Part shown: one piece after another, positions 44,980 to 54,042 of the stretch
Numbering within the stretch: position 1 is the first letter of the stretch
Layout of the letters: every line of letters begins with the position of its first letter
NCBI RefSeq assembly: GCF_013393945.1
Contig: NZ_CP040297.1
Span: forward strand, 4,992,001-5,056,000
Source: Nostoc sp. TCL26-01
Lineage (GTDB): Bacteria; Cyanobacteriota; Cyanobacteriia; Cyanobacteriales; Nostocaceae
Direction: 5' to 3'
DNA length: 64,000 nt
Translations under genes and position numbers: made by a program
Notes under the pieces: generated by a model
Told to the model about the DNA's origin: nothing
Seen by the model: the letters and a program-made list of their open reading frames with translations, nothing else
The model's database searches: none

Positions 44980-46977
44980 CTAAAAACTACCAGGATCATT
45001 ATCCAGCGCCAGTAAGAAATTAATCAAATCTGTTTGCTGTTGAGGATTAAACCCAGCTTGCCAGTCTACATAAAAGTTATGTCCTGTGCCATCAATGTTA
45101 CTAACTCTTAAACCTAGATCCTTCTGGTTAGCTTCTATGACTTTAGTACGCAGATTGCGATCAACTAAAGCTCGTAAACTACTAGCAGCATCCGCAGGTA
45201 TACCATAACGCAGAGTTCCGGGTAATCCCAAGCCACTGGGATCAGCTATCGTAAAAGTCCCGTTGGGATAAACAGTTAAACTTTTTTCCCGTACTGCTAC
45301 ACCACTATCATGTAAATAGGGCGCACTTGCATAAATCCCCAGCAAAGAAGTAGTTTTGTAACCTTGTTTGGGTAGGGTTGTGGGAGTATCTGATATACCT
45401 TGGGTTGGCACATCTATGACTTCTGCATTGGCGGGTATGGGAACAGGAGTATTGAAACTGTAGAGTTTTGGCGCTACTAACAAGTTCTTAAATGCTAAAC
45501 GCGCCTGAGAACGAGCTGGGTTAGTCTGAATTTTATTAAGTGGATAAATTTTGTTGTCAGTGAAGAAGGGGGGAATATGACAACTGGCGCAATTAGCTTT
45601 CTCAAAAACTTTTGCTCCACGCCTAACAGAATTATTTTTCAAGGCTAGCTCGTTTTCAGGGGTGCGGTTTGCAGGTGGAACTAAGCTATTTTGGAAAGCA
45701 GACATGGCGTTGTTAGCAAACATAAATTTGCCACTAGCAATGTCAGTAGAGTTGCTAGTATTGGGGCTGAAAACCAAACCATTAAATGTAAATAAGTTGG
45801 GTTTGAGGTTAGGATAAGTTCCTGTACCAGGAGCCGGAACTTGGTCTTGTAATTCTGCTTGTGTGGGATCAGATAAAATTGTTCGTAGCCAATCTGAGGG
45901 TTTGCCTGGAAATCCTGGTTGTATACGTAAATTGGGATTAGCCGCATTTTGTAGGAAGATACCAATATAAACTTCAGGATCAATACCCAGAAGTTCTTGA
46001 CTCAGTTGAGCTGCTGCTAACAAGTTAATTTCTGAAGAGTGAACACTATTGTTTAATGAACTCAGTCCAGCAAATGGCCCAAACCCAGATTCTCCCGAGA
46101 AACCATAAGGTTGACGCTGAAATGTAAAAACGCTGGGAATTTGAGTTGTATTGCTAATCCCATCTGTGGAACTTTCAAAATTACCAAATGGGACACTTAA
46201 TACTGCATCATCAAACGCTCTTTCAAATTTATCTGGATCAGGTAATTCGACTTTATTTCCCTTACTATCCCGAATAATCTGCCCTTTTCCTCTGTATTTG
46301 AGATCAAGTGGATTTAAATTTAATCGGGGAAATGCCGCAGCTGAATTTGGTGCTAAAGCCACCAATAAAGAAATAGCAAGTTCATTATTTGGCACTCCTG
46401 TAAGAATATCACCCTGTTTGGATACAGAGGCATGACAGACAACACAGGTAATTCCCCCTTGGGCAGTTATTCCTAATGGTGAAAAACTACCTTTTGGTAT
46501 TTTTAAACCTGTGCTAATATCAGATCCTCTAAGAAATACCTTATTCCCGATCTTTAAATCTTTCTCCAGGGTAATAACTAGGTTTGTTGTTGGCTGACCT
46601 TGCAATTTAACTATTGCTGTCGTTATTTCTGGCAAAATTCTCTCAACGCCTAGTCCAAAACCAAAGACTCCTTGTAGTCCAAAATCATCCCCAATTTTGC
46701 GGTTGAAGAAGATGTTCTGACCTTTGGCGATTAAATCTTGGGTAATATGAACTGCACCTATTTTTTCATAGGATACAGGGTCTTGAGTATCTAGTCCTTT
46801 GCTAGCCACTAGCTGTGATGCTGCTTGGGGGCTGAGGAGTTTGCCGAAATAATCGTAATATCCGATTGGCTGTGTTGGTGCTGGTTGTAAGAGGTCGATT
46901 TTAGCGAATGCTGTTTGATTGGTCATCAATAAGTTTGATAACAAAATGCCAAACAAGCTAGTGATAAAAACGCACAC
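44980..46977 (-). CDS. Di-haem c-type cytochrome, peroxidase/MauG-like (exported)
   Basis: The 665-residue protein has an N-terminal hydrophobic signal (about 3-24, ending AFA). It has two haem c sites: CVVCH (about 179-183) and CASCH (about 470), so it is periplasmic or lumenal. The later region TSLLGIYASAPYLHDSG resembles the second-domain loop of di-haem cytochrome c peroxidase-like oxidoreductases. It is longer than ordinary CcpA (about 330 residues), so it belongs to a large DHOR-like group of unknown substrate. The final segment has QQQTDLINFLLALD, as usual in this fold. It stands alone with its own hairpin. Confidence 0.82.
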   Translation of the reverse strand: MCVFITSLFGILLSNLLMTNQTAFAKIDLLQPAPTQPIGYYDYFGKLLSPQAASQLVASKGLDTQDPVSYEKIGAVHITQDLIAKGQNIFFNRKIGDDFGLQGVFGFGLGVERILPEITTAIVKLQGQPTTNLVITLEKDLKIGNKVFLRGSDISTGLKIPKGSFSPLGITAQGGITCVVCHASVSKQGDILTGVPNNELAISLLVALAPNSAAAFPRLNLNPLDLKYRGKGQIIRDSKGNKVELPDPDKFERAFDDAVLSVPFGNFESSTDGISNTTQIPSVFTFQRQPYGFSGESGFGPFAGLSSLNNSVHSSEINLLAAAQLSQELLGIDPEVYIGIFLQNAANPNLRIQPGFPGKPSDWLRTILSDPTQAELQDQVPAPGTGTYPNLKPNLFTFNGLVFSPNTSNSTDIASGKFMFANNAMSAFQNSLVPPANRTPENELALKNNSVRRGAKVFEKANCASCHIPPFFTDNKIYPLNKIQTNPARSQARLAFKNLLVAPKLYSFNTPVPIPANAEVIDVPTQGISDTPTTLPKQGYKTTSLLGIYASAPYLHDSGVAVREKSLTVYPNGTFTIADPSGLGLPGTLRYGIPADAASSLRALVDRNLRTKVIEANQKDLGLRVSNIDGTGHNFYVDWQAGFNPQQQTDLINFLLALDNDPGSF

Positions 46978-47006
46978 TAATAAAAACAGCTTCGTTTTGA
47001 AACCTA

Positions 47007-47050
47007 ATAAAACCCTAGTGATACTATTGTTAGGGTTGTTTTTTTTTGTT
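47007..47050 (+). other. Hairpin with T-run in the region upstream of the cytochrome gene
   Basis: AACCCTA and TAGGGTT with a T9 run after it form a terminator-like element on the plus strand. No plus-strand gene precedes it. It may be chance or an element in the minus-strand leader. Confidence 0.35.
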
Positions 47051-47177
47051 TCATCTTGCAGAGTACGTTAAAAGCGTTTTAGTAGCTATAGCATATTCTT
47101 AAGTACATAAATTTAAATGGTAATTTTTCTTATATTCTTTAATAATATAAAAATTCTTAATTATTCACAAAAAACAA

Positions 47178-47200
47178 GAGACGTAGCATTGCTACGTCTC
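47178..47200 (-). terminator. Rho-independent terminator of the transporter-HEAT gene
   Basis: On the minus strand GAGACGTAGC and GCTACGTCTC (10 bp) flank a 3-nt loop, followed by TTGTTTTTTG, 3 bp after the stop. The stem is related to the GAGACGTTGC palindrome family at 6895 and 20725. Confidence 0.88.
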
Positions 47201-47203
47201 TAC

Positions 47204-50200
47204 TTATGAATTTTTTTGATGATTTGTCAGGGAATGTTTACTTATCAATTCTTTGACTTGAGCTGCAACTAAGGGGTGAGAATCTTTTTGTAATTTAGGT
47301 AAAAGTTCTAAGAGGACGCGGTGGGAGACTACATTGAGATAGGCGATCGCTGCTTCGCGGACAAAGCTGGTAGGATGACGTAAAGCCAGTAAAATCTCGT
47401 TAATGGTAAGGCGAATGCGGCTGACTTGGGCAAAATGAAAACAGCAAGCCAAGCACCAATCAGATAGAAAATTCCCCAAAGTAAGCATTTTGCGGAGTCT
47501 TTCGCTGGCTGATAACTGGTCATATTCGGTGAATTCTGCTTCTATAAGATAGTGGAGTTTTTCTTGGGGCGATCGCTGATCTAAAATATTCAACAACAGA
47601 GATTTTGTGGGTAAGTTGACTGTATGCTCTAATATCTCTAATCCCCTCGCTAAATTCACCCCCGATTCAGAACGCAGATTAAAAGCAGCTGCTTGCATTT
47701 TTTCGGGAGAATAAAGCAGTTTCAAGAGCAACAATAACCTTTCTCGAATATCCCATTCCATTTCTGCTAGAGCGCGTTGTAATAAATCAGCAACAACTAA
47801 AACTCGTTGATTGGCTGGCTCATTAGCTGGTAGTTGTAAATCTAAATAAGCAGCATAAATCTCACCTAAAAATCGTAATTCCTGGTCTATTAAAGTTTCT
47901 ACTCGGCTATGTTGAAATCGATCTACTAAATTTGAGATTTCTGATTGTTTCTGAATTTTCAACAAACTACGTAGAATATGATATCTAGTAGCACCCCAAG
48001 AAGATTCTAAATGTAACCATAAAGTCTCTACCGCTTTTGTCGTGGAGATTTGCGCTATCGTCCGCCAAGCATACATCCGTAATACTTCTGGTTTGTAAAC
48101 ATCTGTAGCCATTTGCAACAGCATTTCTAAAGCTTCATTCTCCATTTTGACTAAGGCGCGCATAGTCGTAGAGCGAGTTGACTTATAGTACAACGCTGCC
48201 AAGAGTGCTGAATAATATTCTTCCATGCGAGTCGCTGCAATCATTTCTAAGACAGCACACCGTACCCGTAAGGATTCATCTTGCAACAAATTAGGGATAT
48301 GTATTCTCAGGGCCTGTAAATAAACCACTTCTCGTAAAGCTTTAACTCCGTTCACTCGTTCTTGTTCTTGCTTATGAGTTAGCATCCGGCGCATAGTTTT
48401 AGTTGCGGCTACCTTTTGCATAGCTGTACCCTGTCCCAGAAGTAAAGCCGCCGCCGTGGCGCGGATGAGTGAATGGTGACGGGAATTGAGGTATTCTTCA
48501 ATTTGGCTGAGATTAGGATTGGGATCAGCTAGCCAGACATAACGCAGTGCTAAAGCAAAAACTTCTGGATCAATATTTTCTGGATGTCTTTCTAATAACC
48601 AACGCACTTCCGAGACATAATTAGGATTTGCACCAGTTGCCAGCATGACTTCTAAACTGTGCCGTTGTAAATCTGGCGCTAGCTTAAATAATATCGAAGC
48701 CAGCACTTCGGCTGCTCCTTGGGGATCAATTTGGGCTAAAAGTTCAATACAAGAGTGTTTATCAGCCGTGTTACCTTTCTCTTCTAAAGCTTTAACTACC
48801 CCTTGTTTAAAGGCACGTAAACCCACATTAGACGCACTCAGTTCGCCACGTTCGGCACTTAACACTAGTAAATCAACATACCGCGATCGCAACAACCAAA
48901 CAACCCGCAAACAAGCCATAGCAGCTAAAATTGTTTCTCCCACAAACACCCACTTTTGTGCTGTTGCCGAGAGAAAATGCCCACCAAATAATAGAGTAGC
49001 AATAATAATTAATCCTGCACAACCAGTAGCGATCGCTTCTGCTGTACCTCCGGATAAAGCTTGCATCCGGCTACGAATGCGCTCAGGAATCGGTTGATAT
49101 AATACAGGGCCGCTACTGACAACAAAGGTATAACGCAGCAGCTCATCACAAAATTTTAAACCTACCAGTCCCCAGAAAAAAGCAACTGGTTGGATTCCCG
49201 GAACTATATTCAGTACAGCAATCAGTATAGGGACAATAAAGCCTACAGCCACAGGTAAAAGTGCAGCCGTAAAAAACACCCCGAAACGTTCAATGAGTCG
49301 GCTAGAGAGAAACCACTGAGTTGCTAATTCACACAATCCCACAAAGCCACCAAACAAACCCAAAAAGCTGGCTAACTCTTTGTCACCCAAATTAATTTTG
49401 AGTTCTTGGAGATATTGAAAATCGATTAATAAGCCAATTACTTGTAAAAAACCAACAAAGGCAAATAACTGTAATGTATAACGCTTGAGTGGTGCTTCCA
49501 GACGACGGTGGCGCGAAGCTTGTTCTTGGGGAATTAGGCGCTGTGGTACATCGGGAAAAGCAGCTCGATAATGATGACTTAAATAAGAGAGAATAGCAGA
49601 GCCTAGAATAATCACCCCACAGGCAATGATAATTACCCGGTTCAGCTTGGCAAACTCTAATAACCAAGGCAAACTAAAGCCACTAATCACATCAGCCACG
49701 AGTACACCACTGCTAACCAAGGGGTAGGTGCGTTTAATCTCCCGGATATTGAACAATTGATTAGCAACAATAGAAGTATTCAAGTCATTGACAACATACA
49801 GCGAGTCCACCCACAACCGCAGTAAAAACACCACAATGACTGATAAATAAGAAACATGAATACCCCAGCGTAATAATACTAGCAGTATTAATGGGGCAAC
49901 CATACAAGGAGCGATCGCCACCACCACCCAGCGCAAAGGAAAAATCTTTTGCAACCAAGAATAGAGAAAAACTAGCCCCATACCCATCACCGCACTGGCA
50001 ATGTACATCCACGGCAAAGGCCCAGCACCATATTCATCTAAAAACAAAGCTACCGTAGTATCTTCAGCCCAACGCAACCCCACAGACACAGTAGTATAGA
50101 AAGCAAACATCAGCCAAGTTCGCTCACCTTCCTCTGGACGTAGATTTACCCACTTCAACATTTGCGTCAGCAAACTTGCATTCGCCGCCAACGAGTAATT

Positions 50201-50212
50201 TTTCAATTCCAT
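47204..50212 (-). CDS. Large membrane protein: MFS/ATP-ADP translocase-like domain fused to HEAT repeats
   Basis: The 1002-residue protein begins with about 12 membrane helices (residues 30-445) that resemble the NTP/NDP exchange transporter/MFS fold: ERTWLMFAFYTTVSVGLRWAE and REIKRTYPLVSSGVLVADVI. A long helical C-terminal half (about 470-1000) follows, with HEAT-like repeats such as VRCAVLEMIAATRMEEYYSALLAAL (cited by its ends) and HPTSFVREAAIAYLNVV. Substrate and role are unknown. The HEAT part may regulate or dock a partner on the cytoplasmic side. It is monocistronic with its own terminator. Similar fusions occur mainly in cyanobacteria, from memory. Confidence 0.8.
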   Translation of the reverse strand: MELKNYSLAANASLLTQMLKWVNLRPEEGERTWLMFAFYTTVSVGLRWAEDTTVALFLDEYGAGPLPWMYIASAVMGMGLVFLYSWLQKIFPLRWVVVAIAPCMVAPLILLVLLRWGIHVSYLSVIVVFLLRLWVDSLYVVNDLNTSIVANQLFNIREIKRTYPLVSSGVLVADVISGFSLPWLLEFAKLNRVIIIACGVIILGSAILSYLSHHYRAAFPDVPQRLIPQEQASRHRRLEAPLKRYTLQLFAFVGFLQVIGLLIDFQYLQELKINLGDKELASFLGLFGGFVGLCELATQWFLSSRLIERFGVFFTAALLPVAVGFIVPILIAVLNIVPGIQPVAFFWGLVGLKFCDELLRYTFVVSSGPVLYQPIPERIRSRMQALSGGTAEAIATGCAGLIIIATLLFGGHFLSATAQKWVFVGETILAAMACLRVVWLLRSRYVDLLVLSAERGELSASNVGLRAFKQGVVKALEEKGNTADKHSCIELLAQIDPQGAAEVLASILFKLAPDLQRHSLEVMLATGANPNYVSEVRWLLERHPENIDPEVFALALRYVWLADPNPNLSQIEEYLNSRHHSLIRATAAALLLGQGTAMQKVAATKTMRRMLTHKQEQERVNGVKALREVVYLQALRIHIPNLLQDESLRVRCAVLEMIAATRMEEYYSALLAALYYKSTRSTTMRALVKMENEALEMLLQMATDVYKPEVLRMYAWRTIAQISTTKAVETLWLHLESSWGATRYHILRSLLKIQKQSEISNLVDRFQHSRVETLIDQELRFLGEIYAAYLDLQLPANEPANQRVLVVADLLQRALAEMEWDIRERLLLLLKLLYSPEKMQAAAFNLRSESGVNLARGLEILEHTVNLPTKSLLLNILDQRSPQEKLHYLIEAEFTEYDQLSASERLRKMLTLGNFLSDWCLACCFHFAQVSRIRLTINEILLALRHPTSFVREAAIAYLNVVSHRVLLELLPKLQKDSHPLVAAQVKELISKHSLTNHQKNS

Positions 50213-50225
50213 ATTTATTTATTAG

Positions 50226-50280
50226 GGAGTGGGGAGAAGGAGAGATAGGGGGATGGGGGGATGGGGAGATGGGGGGAAAG
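50226..50280. repeat. G-rich low-complexity tract (GGGGAGA/GGGGGAT units)
   Basis: Runs of three to six G separated by A/T could form a G-quadruplex in single-stranded form. It lies just upstream of the transporter-HEAT gene. Related tracts occur at 40562-40610 and 55012-55045. Confidence 0.65.
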
Positions 50281-50299
50281 AACCTATACAAGTATTTTC

Positions 50300-50426
50300 T
50301 CCTTGTCCCCTTGTCCCCTTGTATTTTTTTGAATTTTGTTAGCGCAGCGTTAGCGAGTCCGCGATAGCGCAGCGTTAGCGACGCAGGAGCGTCGCGTCAT
50401 TTTGAATTTTGAATTGATTCGTCCCC
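50300..50426. repeat. Mosaic dispersed repeat (CCTTGTCCCC, TTAGCGCAGCGTTAGCGAG, TTTTGAATTTTGAATT blocks)
   Basis: The same blocks in the same order occur at 59782-59879 inside the hybrid kinase gene. The copy here has an extra GCGCAGCGTTAGCGA unit and a GACGC...GCGTC hairpin. It fills most of the gap between infC and the transporter gene. Confidence 0.8.
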
Positions 50427-50433
50427 AAACAGC

Positions 50434-50494
50434 AAAAGTCCTGAACAACTGAGTATTATGTTTCCCACTCAGAGTTCAGGACTATCACTTTTTA
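50434..50494 (-). terminator. Hairpin terminator downstream of infC
   Basis: On the minus strand AGTCCTGAAC...CTGAGT pairs with ACTCAG...GTTCAGGACT (16 bp with a small bulge), followed by TTTTGCTGTTT. It lies about 80 bp after the infC stop. Confidence 0.75.
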
Positions 50495-50569
50495 ATCAAA
50501 TTCAACGACAGTTAAGCCGTTGGGATATTTTCGTTGGTCGATTACTTGGGTTTGAGAATACTTTGCGTA

Positions 50570-51103
50570 TTACTTCTTCGGCGATATCAACATCATCATG
50601 TTACGCCCTTCTTTTTTCGGTGCTTGTTGCACTTCACCAAACGGTTCTAAATCCGTTGCCATCCGCTTGAGCAAATCTTCTGCTAAATCACTGTGTTGAA
50701 TCTCTCGACCCCGGAACATCACAGTTGCTTTGACTTTATCACCATCTTTCAAGAAGCGCTCTGCTTGTTTCACACGCACATTGTAGTCGTGTTCTTCGAT
50801 TTTGTAACGCATCTTAACTTCTTTAACATCAGCCGTGTGCTGCTTTTTCCGAGCTTCCCGCGCTTTCTTTTCCTGCTCGAACTTATATTTCCCGTAATCC
50901 ATGATCCGACACACTGGCGGGTCAGCCTTGTCACTGAGCAGTACCAGATCCAGCTCCTTTTCTTCTGCTAGTTGCAGCGCTTCCTGTGGAGCCAGAATTC
51001 CTAGCTGGGAGCCATCAGTGTCAATGACTCGAATTTTTGGGAAGCGGATTCGTTCGTTAATTTGGGGCAGATCGCGAGTTCTTTTTTTCTCAATCACAGG
51101 CAT
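50570..51103 (-). CDS. infC: Translation initiation factor IF-3
   Basis: The 177-residue protein has the complete two-domain IF-3 structure. The N-domain has NERIRFPKIRVIDTDG and PPVCRIMDYGKYKFEQ, a linker is rich in Lys/Arg (KKAREARKKQ), and the C-domain has VKEVKMRYKIEEHDYNVR, FLKDGDKVKATVMFRGRE and a final MMMLISPKK. It prevents premature subunit joining and checks start codons. The start is ATG, not the rare AUU that infC uses in enterobacteria. No rpmI/rplT genes lie next to it, as is usual in cyanobacteria. Confidence 0.97.
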   Translation of the reverse strand: MPVIEKKRTRDLPQINERIRFPKIRVIDTDGSQLGILAPQEALQLAEEKELDLVLLSDKADPPVCRIMDYGKYKFEQEKKAREARKKQHTADVKEVKMRYKIEEHDYNVRVKQAERFLKDGDKVKATVMFRGREIQHSDLAEDLLKRMATDLEPFGEVQQAPKKEGRNMMMLISPKK

Positions 51104-51365
51104 TATGATTTTTGGGAGTTCTTTGTGAAGAATTGAATGTGGACTTGATACAGATGGGACTAAAGTTAGCCTTGTCTTGATTAGTATGCCTCAGCATAAT
51201 ACTAAAATAACTGAGGACTTAAAAATGAGTCTATAGTCTTTGTGGCTAATCCATGAATTAGTCTGTTGTCTCTGTATTTGTTATTCTACTCACTCTCGGA
51301 TAAATTCTCTGCGATCGTTAATTTTAATCACACAACCTAGCGAATAGTTAATTATTGTAACAATG
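51104..51365. other. infC upstream region
   Basis: It should contain the infC promoter (minus strand). No gene, hairpin or repeat is recognised before the STRR at 51366. Confidence 0.4.
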
Positions 51366-51452
51366 GTCAATAGTCAATAGTCAATAGTCATTGGTAATTG
51401 GTAAAACTCTTACCCAATACCCAATACCCAATACCCAATACCCAATACCCAC
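51366..51452. repeat. STRR: GTCAATA and CCCAATA heptamers
   Basis: Four GTCAATA-like units and, after a short gap, six CCCAATA units (51413-51450) end 30 bp before the alpha/beta hydrolase gene. Confidence 0.85.
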
Positions 51453-51480
51453 TTTGTAAGATAGAAGGTAAATTGCTGAA

Positions 51481-52452
51481 ATGGGGGGAAGTGTGATTAC
51501 TACGATTCACTGGCGAGAACGGGTGGGAAATCAGAGGGATTGGGTTTGGCGGGGGTGGCAGACTCGTTATACCTACATCCGCGCTAGCCAAAATTGCTCA
51601 GAAAATACTCCTCTGATACTATTACATGGTTTTGGGGCTTCTATTGGTCATTGGCGACATAACTTAGAAATTTTAGGTAAATCTCACACAGTTTATGCTC
51701 TAGATATGTTGGGTTTTGGTGGTTCGGAAAAAGCCCCAGCCAATTACAGCATCGAACTTTGGGTGGAGCAGGTATATGATTTTTGGCGAGCTTTTATTGG
51801 TCAACCAGTGGTATTAATAGGTAATTCCAATGGTTCACTGATTTCTCTGGCTGCGGCTGCGGCTCATCCCGATATGGTGAAAGGGATTGTGATGATGAGT
51901 CTACCTGATCCATCATTAGAGCAAGAAATGATTCCGCCTCTCCTCAGACCAGTAGTAAAGACAATTAAAAATATTGTCGCTTCACCATTATTCTTAAAAC
52001 CTGTATTTTACTTCGTCCGTCGGCCAAGTATCTTACGTCGCTGGGCTGGTTTGGCCTATGCTAATCCCGATGCTATTACTGATGAACTGATTGAGATTTT
52101 AGCGGGGCCTCCTCAAGATAGGGGTTCAGCGCGTGCTTTTAGTGCTTTGTTTAAGGCGGCGATCGGTGTTAATTTTAGTCCTAATGTCAAAGCAATTTTA
52201 CCAAATTTAACAATTCCTATGCTGCTAATTTGGGGGCAAAAAGACCGCTTTGTCCCACCCATTCTGGCTAACCAATTTGCTCAATACAACGAAAAGTTAG
52301 AGTTACTCAACTTAGAAGATGTGGGGCATTGTCCTCATGATGAATGTCCAGAACAGGTAAACCAAGCAATTTTAGACTGGATGAGCAGGTTTTTTGGAGA
52401 TTCTCAACAGTTAATTACTGCGTCAATACAAGAGCATAAAGATATTATCTGA
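51481..52452 (+). CDS. Alpha/beta-fold hydrolase
   Basis: The 323-residue protein has the alpha/beta hydrolase layout. LILLHGFGASIGHWRHNL (about 43-60) is the oxyanion loop. LIGNSNGSLISLAAAA holds the nucleophile Ser in a G-x-S-x-G variant (GNSNG). The acid is in LLIWGQKDRFVP and the base in LEDVGHCPHDECP. It belongs to the group near plant pheophytinase-like and haloalkane-type hydrolases of cyanobacteria, but the substrate is open. The stop is 5 bp from the stop of the convergent scpB. Confidence 0.88.
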   Translation: MGGSVITTIHWRERVGNQRDWVWRGWQTRYTYIRASQNCSENTPLILLHGFGASIGHWRHNLEILGKSHTVYALDMLGFGGSEKAPANYSIELWVEQVYDFWRAFIGQPVVLIGNSNGSLISLAAAAAHPDMVKGIVMMSLPDPSLEQEMIPPLLRPVVKTIKNIVASPLFLKPVFYFVRRPSILRRWAGLAYANPDAITDELIEILAGPPQDRGSARAFSALFKAAIGVNFSPNVKAILPNLTIPMLLIWGQKDRFVPPILANQFAQYNEKLELLNLEDVGHCPHDECPEQVNQAILDWMSRFFGDSQQLITASIQEHKDII

Positions 52453-52457
52453 AACCT

Positions 52458-52997
52458 TTAAACTTCTGTTTCCAGGTTTAACTCTAATTGCTGTTGCTTT
52501 TGATCTGGTTCAAAGGGTTGGGGTAGTTGTTCTATTTGGAAATATTGATGAAATTTTGGTGTTACTTGTAGTGAGTAGGAACGAGATTCATTATCTCGAC
52601 GTTTGCGAACGAAACCGAGTTCAACTAATTCGGGAACGTGTTGATATACTCCAGAACCACGCAGGTTAATCAAATCGCTTTGGAGTATGGGACTATTGAG
52701 AGCGATCGCTGCCAATGTTCGTAATGCACCTAGCCCTAATTCTACAGGAATCAGCGTTTGTACTAAGTCCTGGAAGTCTGGCCTTAATTGCAGGCTATAA
52801 CCATCTGGGGTTTCGATCACTTCCAAGGCGCTATCTCTGTGAGCATAGCTATCCATTAGCTCAATAATACCTTCCTCGGCAGTGGCGCGATCGCAGGCGG
52901 CATACTCGGCAATTTCACCGACCGACAACGGCTTACCTTTCAAGTAGAGAATCGCTTCTATCTTAGTTGCTGTGTTAGTTGCTGTGAGTGTAATCAT
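52458..52997 (-). CDS. scpB: Segregation and condensation protein B (ScpB)
   Basis: The 179-residue protein has two winged-helix domains: IEAILYLKGKPLSVGEIAEYAACD at the start and LGALRTLAAIALNSPILQSDLINLRGSGVYQHVPELVELGFV in the middle (both cited as landmarks by their ends). With SMC and ScpA it forms the condensin-like complex for chromosome organisation. The C-terminal tail (PFEPDQKQQQLELNL) is variable. No scpA is adjacent. Confidence 0.93.
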   Translation of the reverse strand: MITLTATNTATKIEAILYLKGKPLSVGEIAEYAACDRATAEEGIIELMDSYAHRDSALEVIETPDGYSLQLRPDFQDLVQTLIPVELGLGALRTLAAIALNSPILQSDLINLRGSGVYQHVPELVELGFVRKRRDNESRSYSLQVTPKFHQYFQIEQLPQPFEPDQKQQQLELNLETEV

Positions 52998-53193
52998 TTA
53001 TTCAAGAGTCAATGGTCAATAGTCAAGAGTCAATAGTCATTCGTCATTAGTAACTGAGCGTTGACTGTTGTCTAGTTCTCATGATCCACTGTTCATAAGT
53101 GTGTGGGATTATACTTGTTTTTGGCTTGTAAGTCAAGAGTATTTAAGCTGGTTATCAGAAAGCTTCTCCCCACACTCCCACACCCTTACACCC
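52998..53193. repeat. STRR-bearing gap between ispD and scpB
   Basis: AGTCAAT/GGTCAAT heptamers at about 53004-53050 lie upstream of scpB. The rest has no gene or hairpin that I recognise. Confidence 0.6.
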
Positions 53194-53883
53194 CTAAACC
53201 TTCAAATCTCGACTACCAAGAATAAATTCGGCGATCGCTAAATCTTGGGGAGTAGTGACTTTGAGATTTGTTTCCTCACCTTCCACAATTCGCACTTCCA
53301 TACCGCACTTTTCAAACAAAGCCGCATCATCAGTTACTTCCCAACCTTGGCGAACACCTTGGTCATGGCACTGTTTCAATAACTGAACATTAAATCCTTG
53401 GGGAGTTTGTGCTGCCCAGAGATTGCTTCTGTCGGGTGTACTTTGAATTATGCCATGTGCATCAACAACTTTAATCGTGTCTTTGACTGGGACAGCAGCA
53501 ATTAAACCAGCACATTGACGAATAGCTTGCGCGCAGGAGTTGAGTAAATCTGGCGTTGCCAGACATCTAGCCCCATCATGAATTAAAACCTGTTCTGCTT
53601 CCTTTGGCAGCGCTTGTAAGCCGTGATAAACTGATTCCTGCCTAGTGGAACCACCAATGATAAATTCCACTGGTTTAGTCAGCTTTAAATCGGCAAGAAT
53701 CGTTTTAAAGTCAGGCCAGTCTATTGGCTGAGAAATAATCCCAATCCAACTGATTTCCTCTGCTGCTTGTGCAGCTAACAGAGTCCAAGCGATGAGAGGT
53801 TGCGATCGCACCTCCAAGAGGAGTTTATTGCGATGACTCCCCATTCTTTTACCAACACCGGCAGCAGGAATTAATAAATACAC
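53194..53883 (-). CDS. ispD: 2-C-methyl-D-erythritol 4-phosphate cytidylyltransferase (IspD)
   Basis: The 229-residue enzyme of the MEP isoprenoid pathway makes CDP-ME from MEP and CTP. The N-terminal nucleotide-binding motif LIPAAGVGKRMGSHRNKLLL (about 3-22) and VLIHDGARCL, VPVKDTIKVV, LWAAQTPQGF and EVTDDAALFEKCG are the family signatures. Length is normal. No ispF is adjacent. The pathway feeds carotenoid and phytol synthesis. Confidence 0.96.
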   Translation of the reverse strand: MYLLIPAAGVGKRMGSHRNKLLLEVRSQPLIAWTLLAAQAAEEISWIGIISQPIDWPDFKTILADLKLTKPVEFIIGGSTRQESVYHGLQALPKEAEQVLIHDGARCLATPDLLNSCAQAIRQCAGLIAAVPVKDTIKVVDAHGIIQSTPDRSNLWAAQTPQGFNVQLLKQCHDQGVRQGWEVTDDAALFEKCGMEVRIVEGEETNLKVTTPQDLAIAEFILGSRDLKV

Positions 53884-53963
53884 AGTTTCCTCAACATTAA
53901 GGGACTACCATACAGAAAACTTTCGTGATCCCCCAATTCCAAATTATGAATTCAAAGTGACTT

Positions 53964-53995
53964 AATTTTGAATTTTGAATTTTGAATTTTGAATT
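53964..53995. repeat. STRR: TTTTGAA heptamers
   Basis: Four AATTTTG units in tandem. The same heptamer appears in the mosaic repeats at 50401 and 59851. Confidence 0.8.
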
Positions 53996-54042
53996 CCCCT
54001 TATTCCCCTAAAATAAGGAGCGAGTAAGCGTCAATAAATATT

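Noticed and set aside
48645..49097. 150-codon plus-strand frame inside the transporter-HEAT gene
   Set aside because: It lies opposite a clear coding frame. Its Ser/Cys-rich composition is typical of antisense reading.
50458..50670. 70-codon plus-strand frame at the infC 3' end
   Set aside because: It starts in the infC terminator hairpin and overlaps infC antisense.
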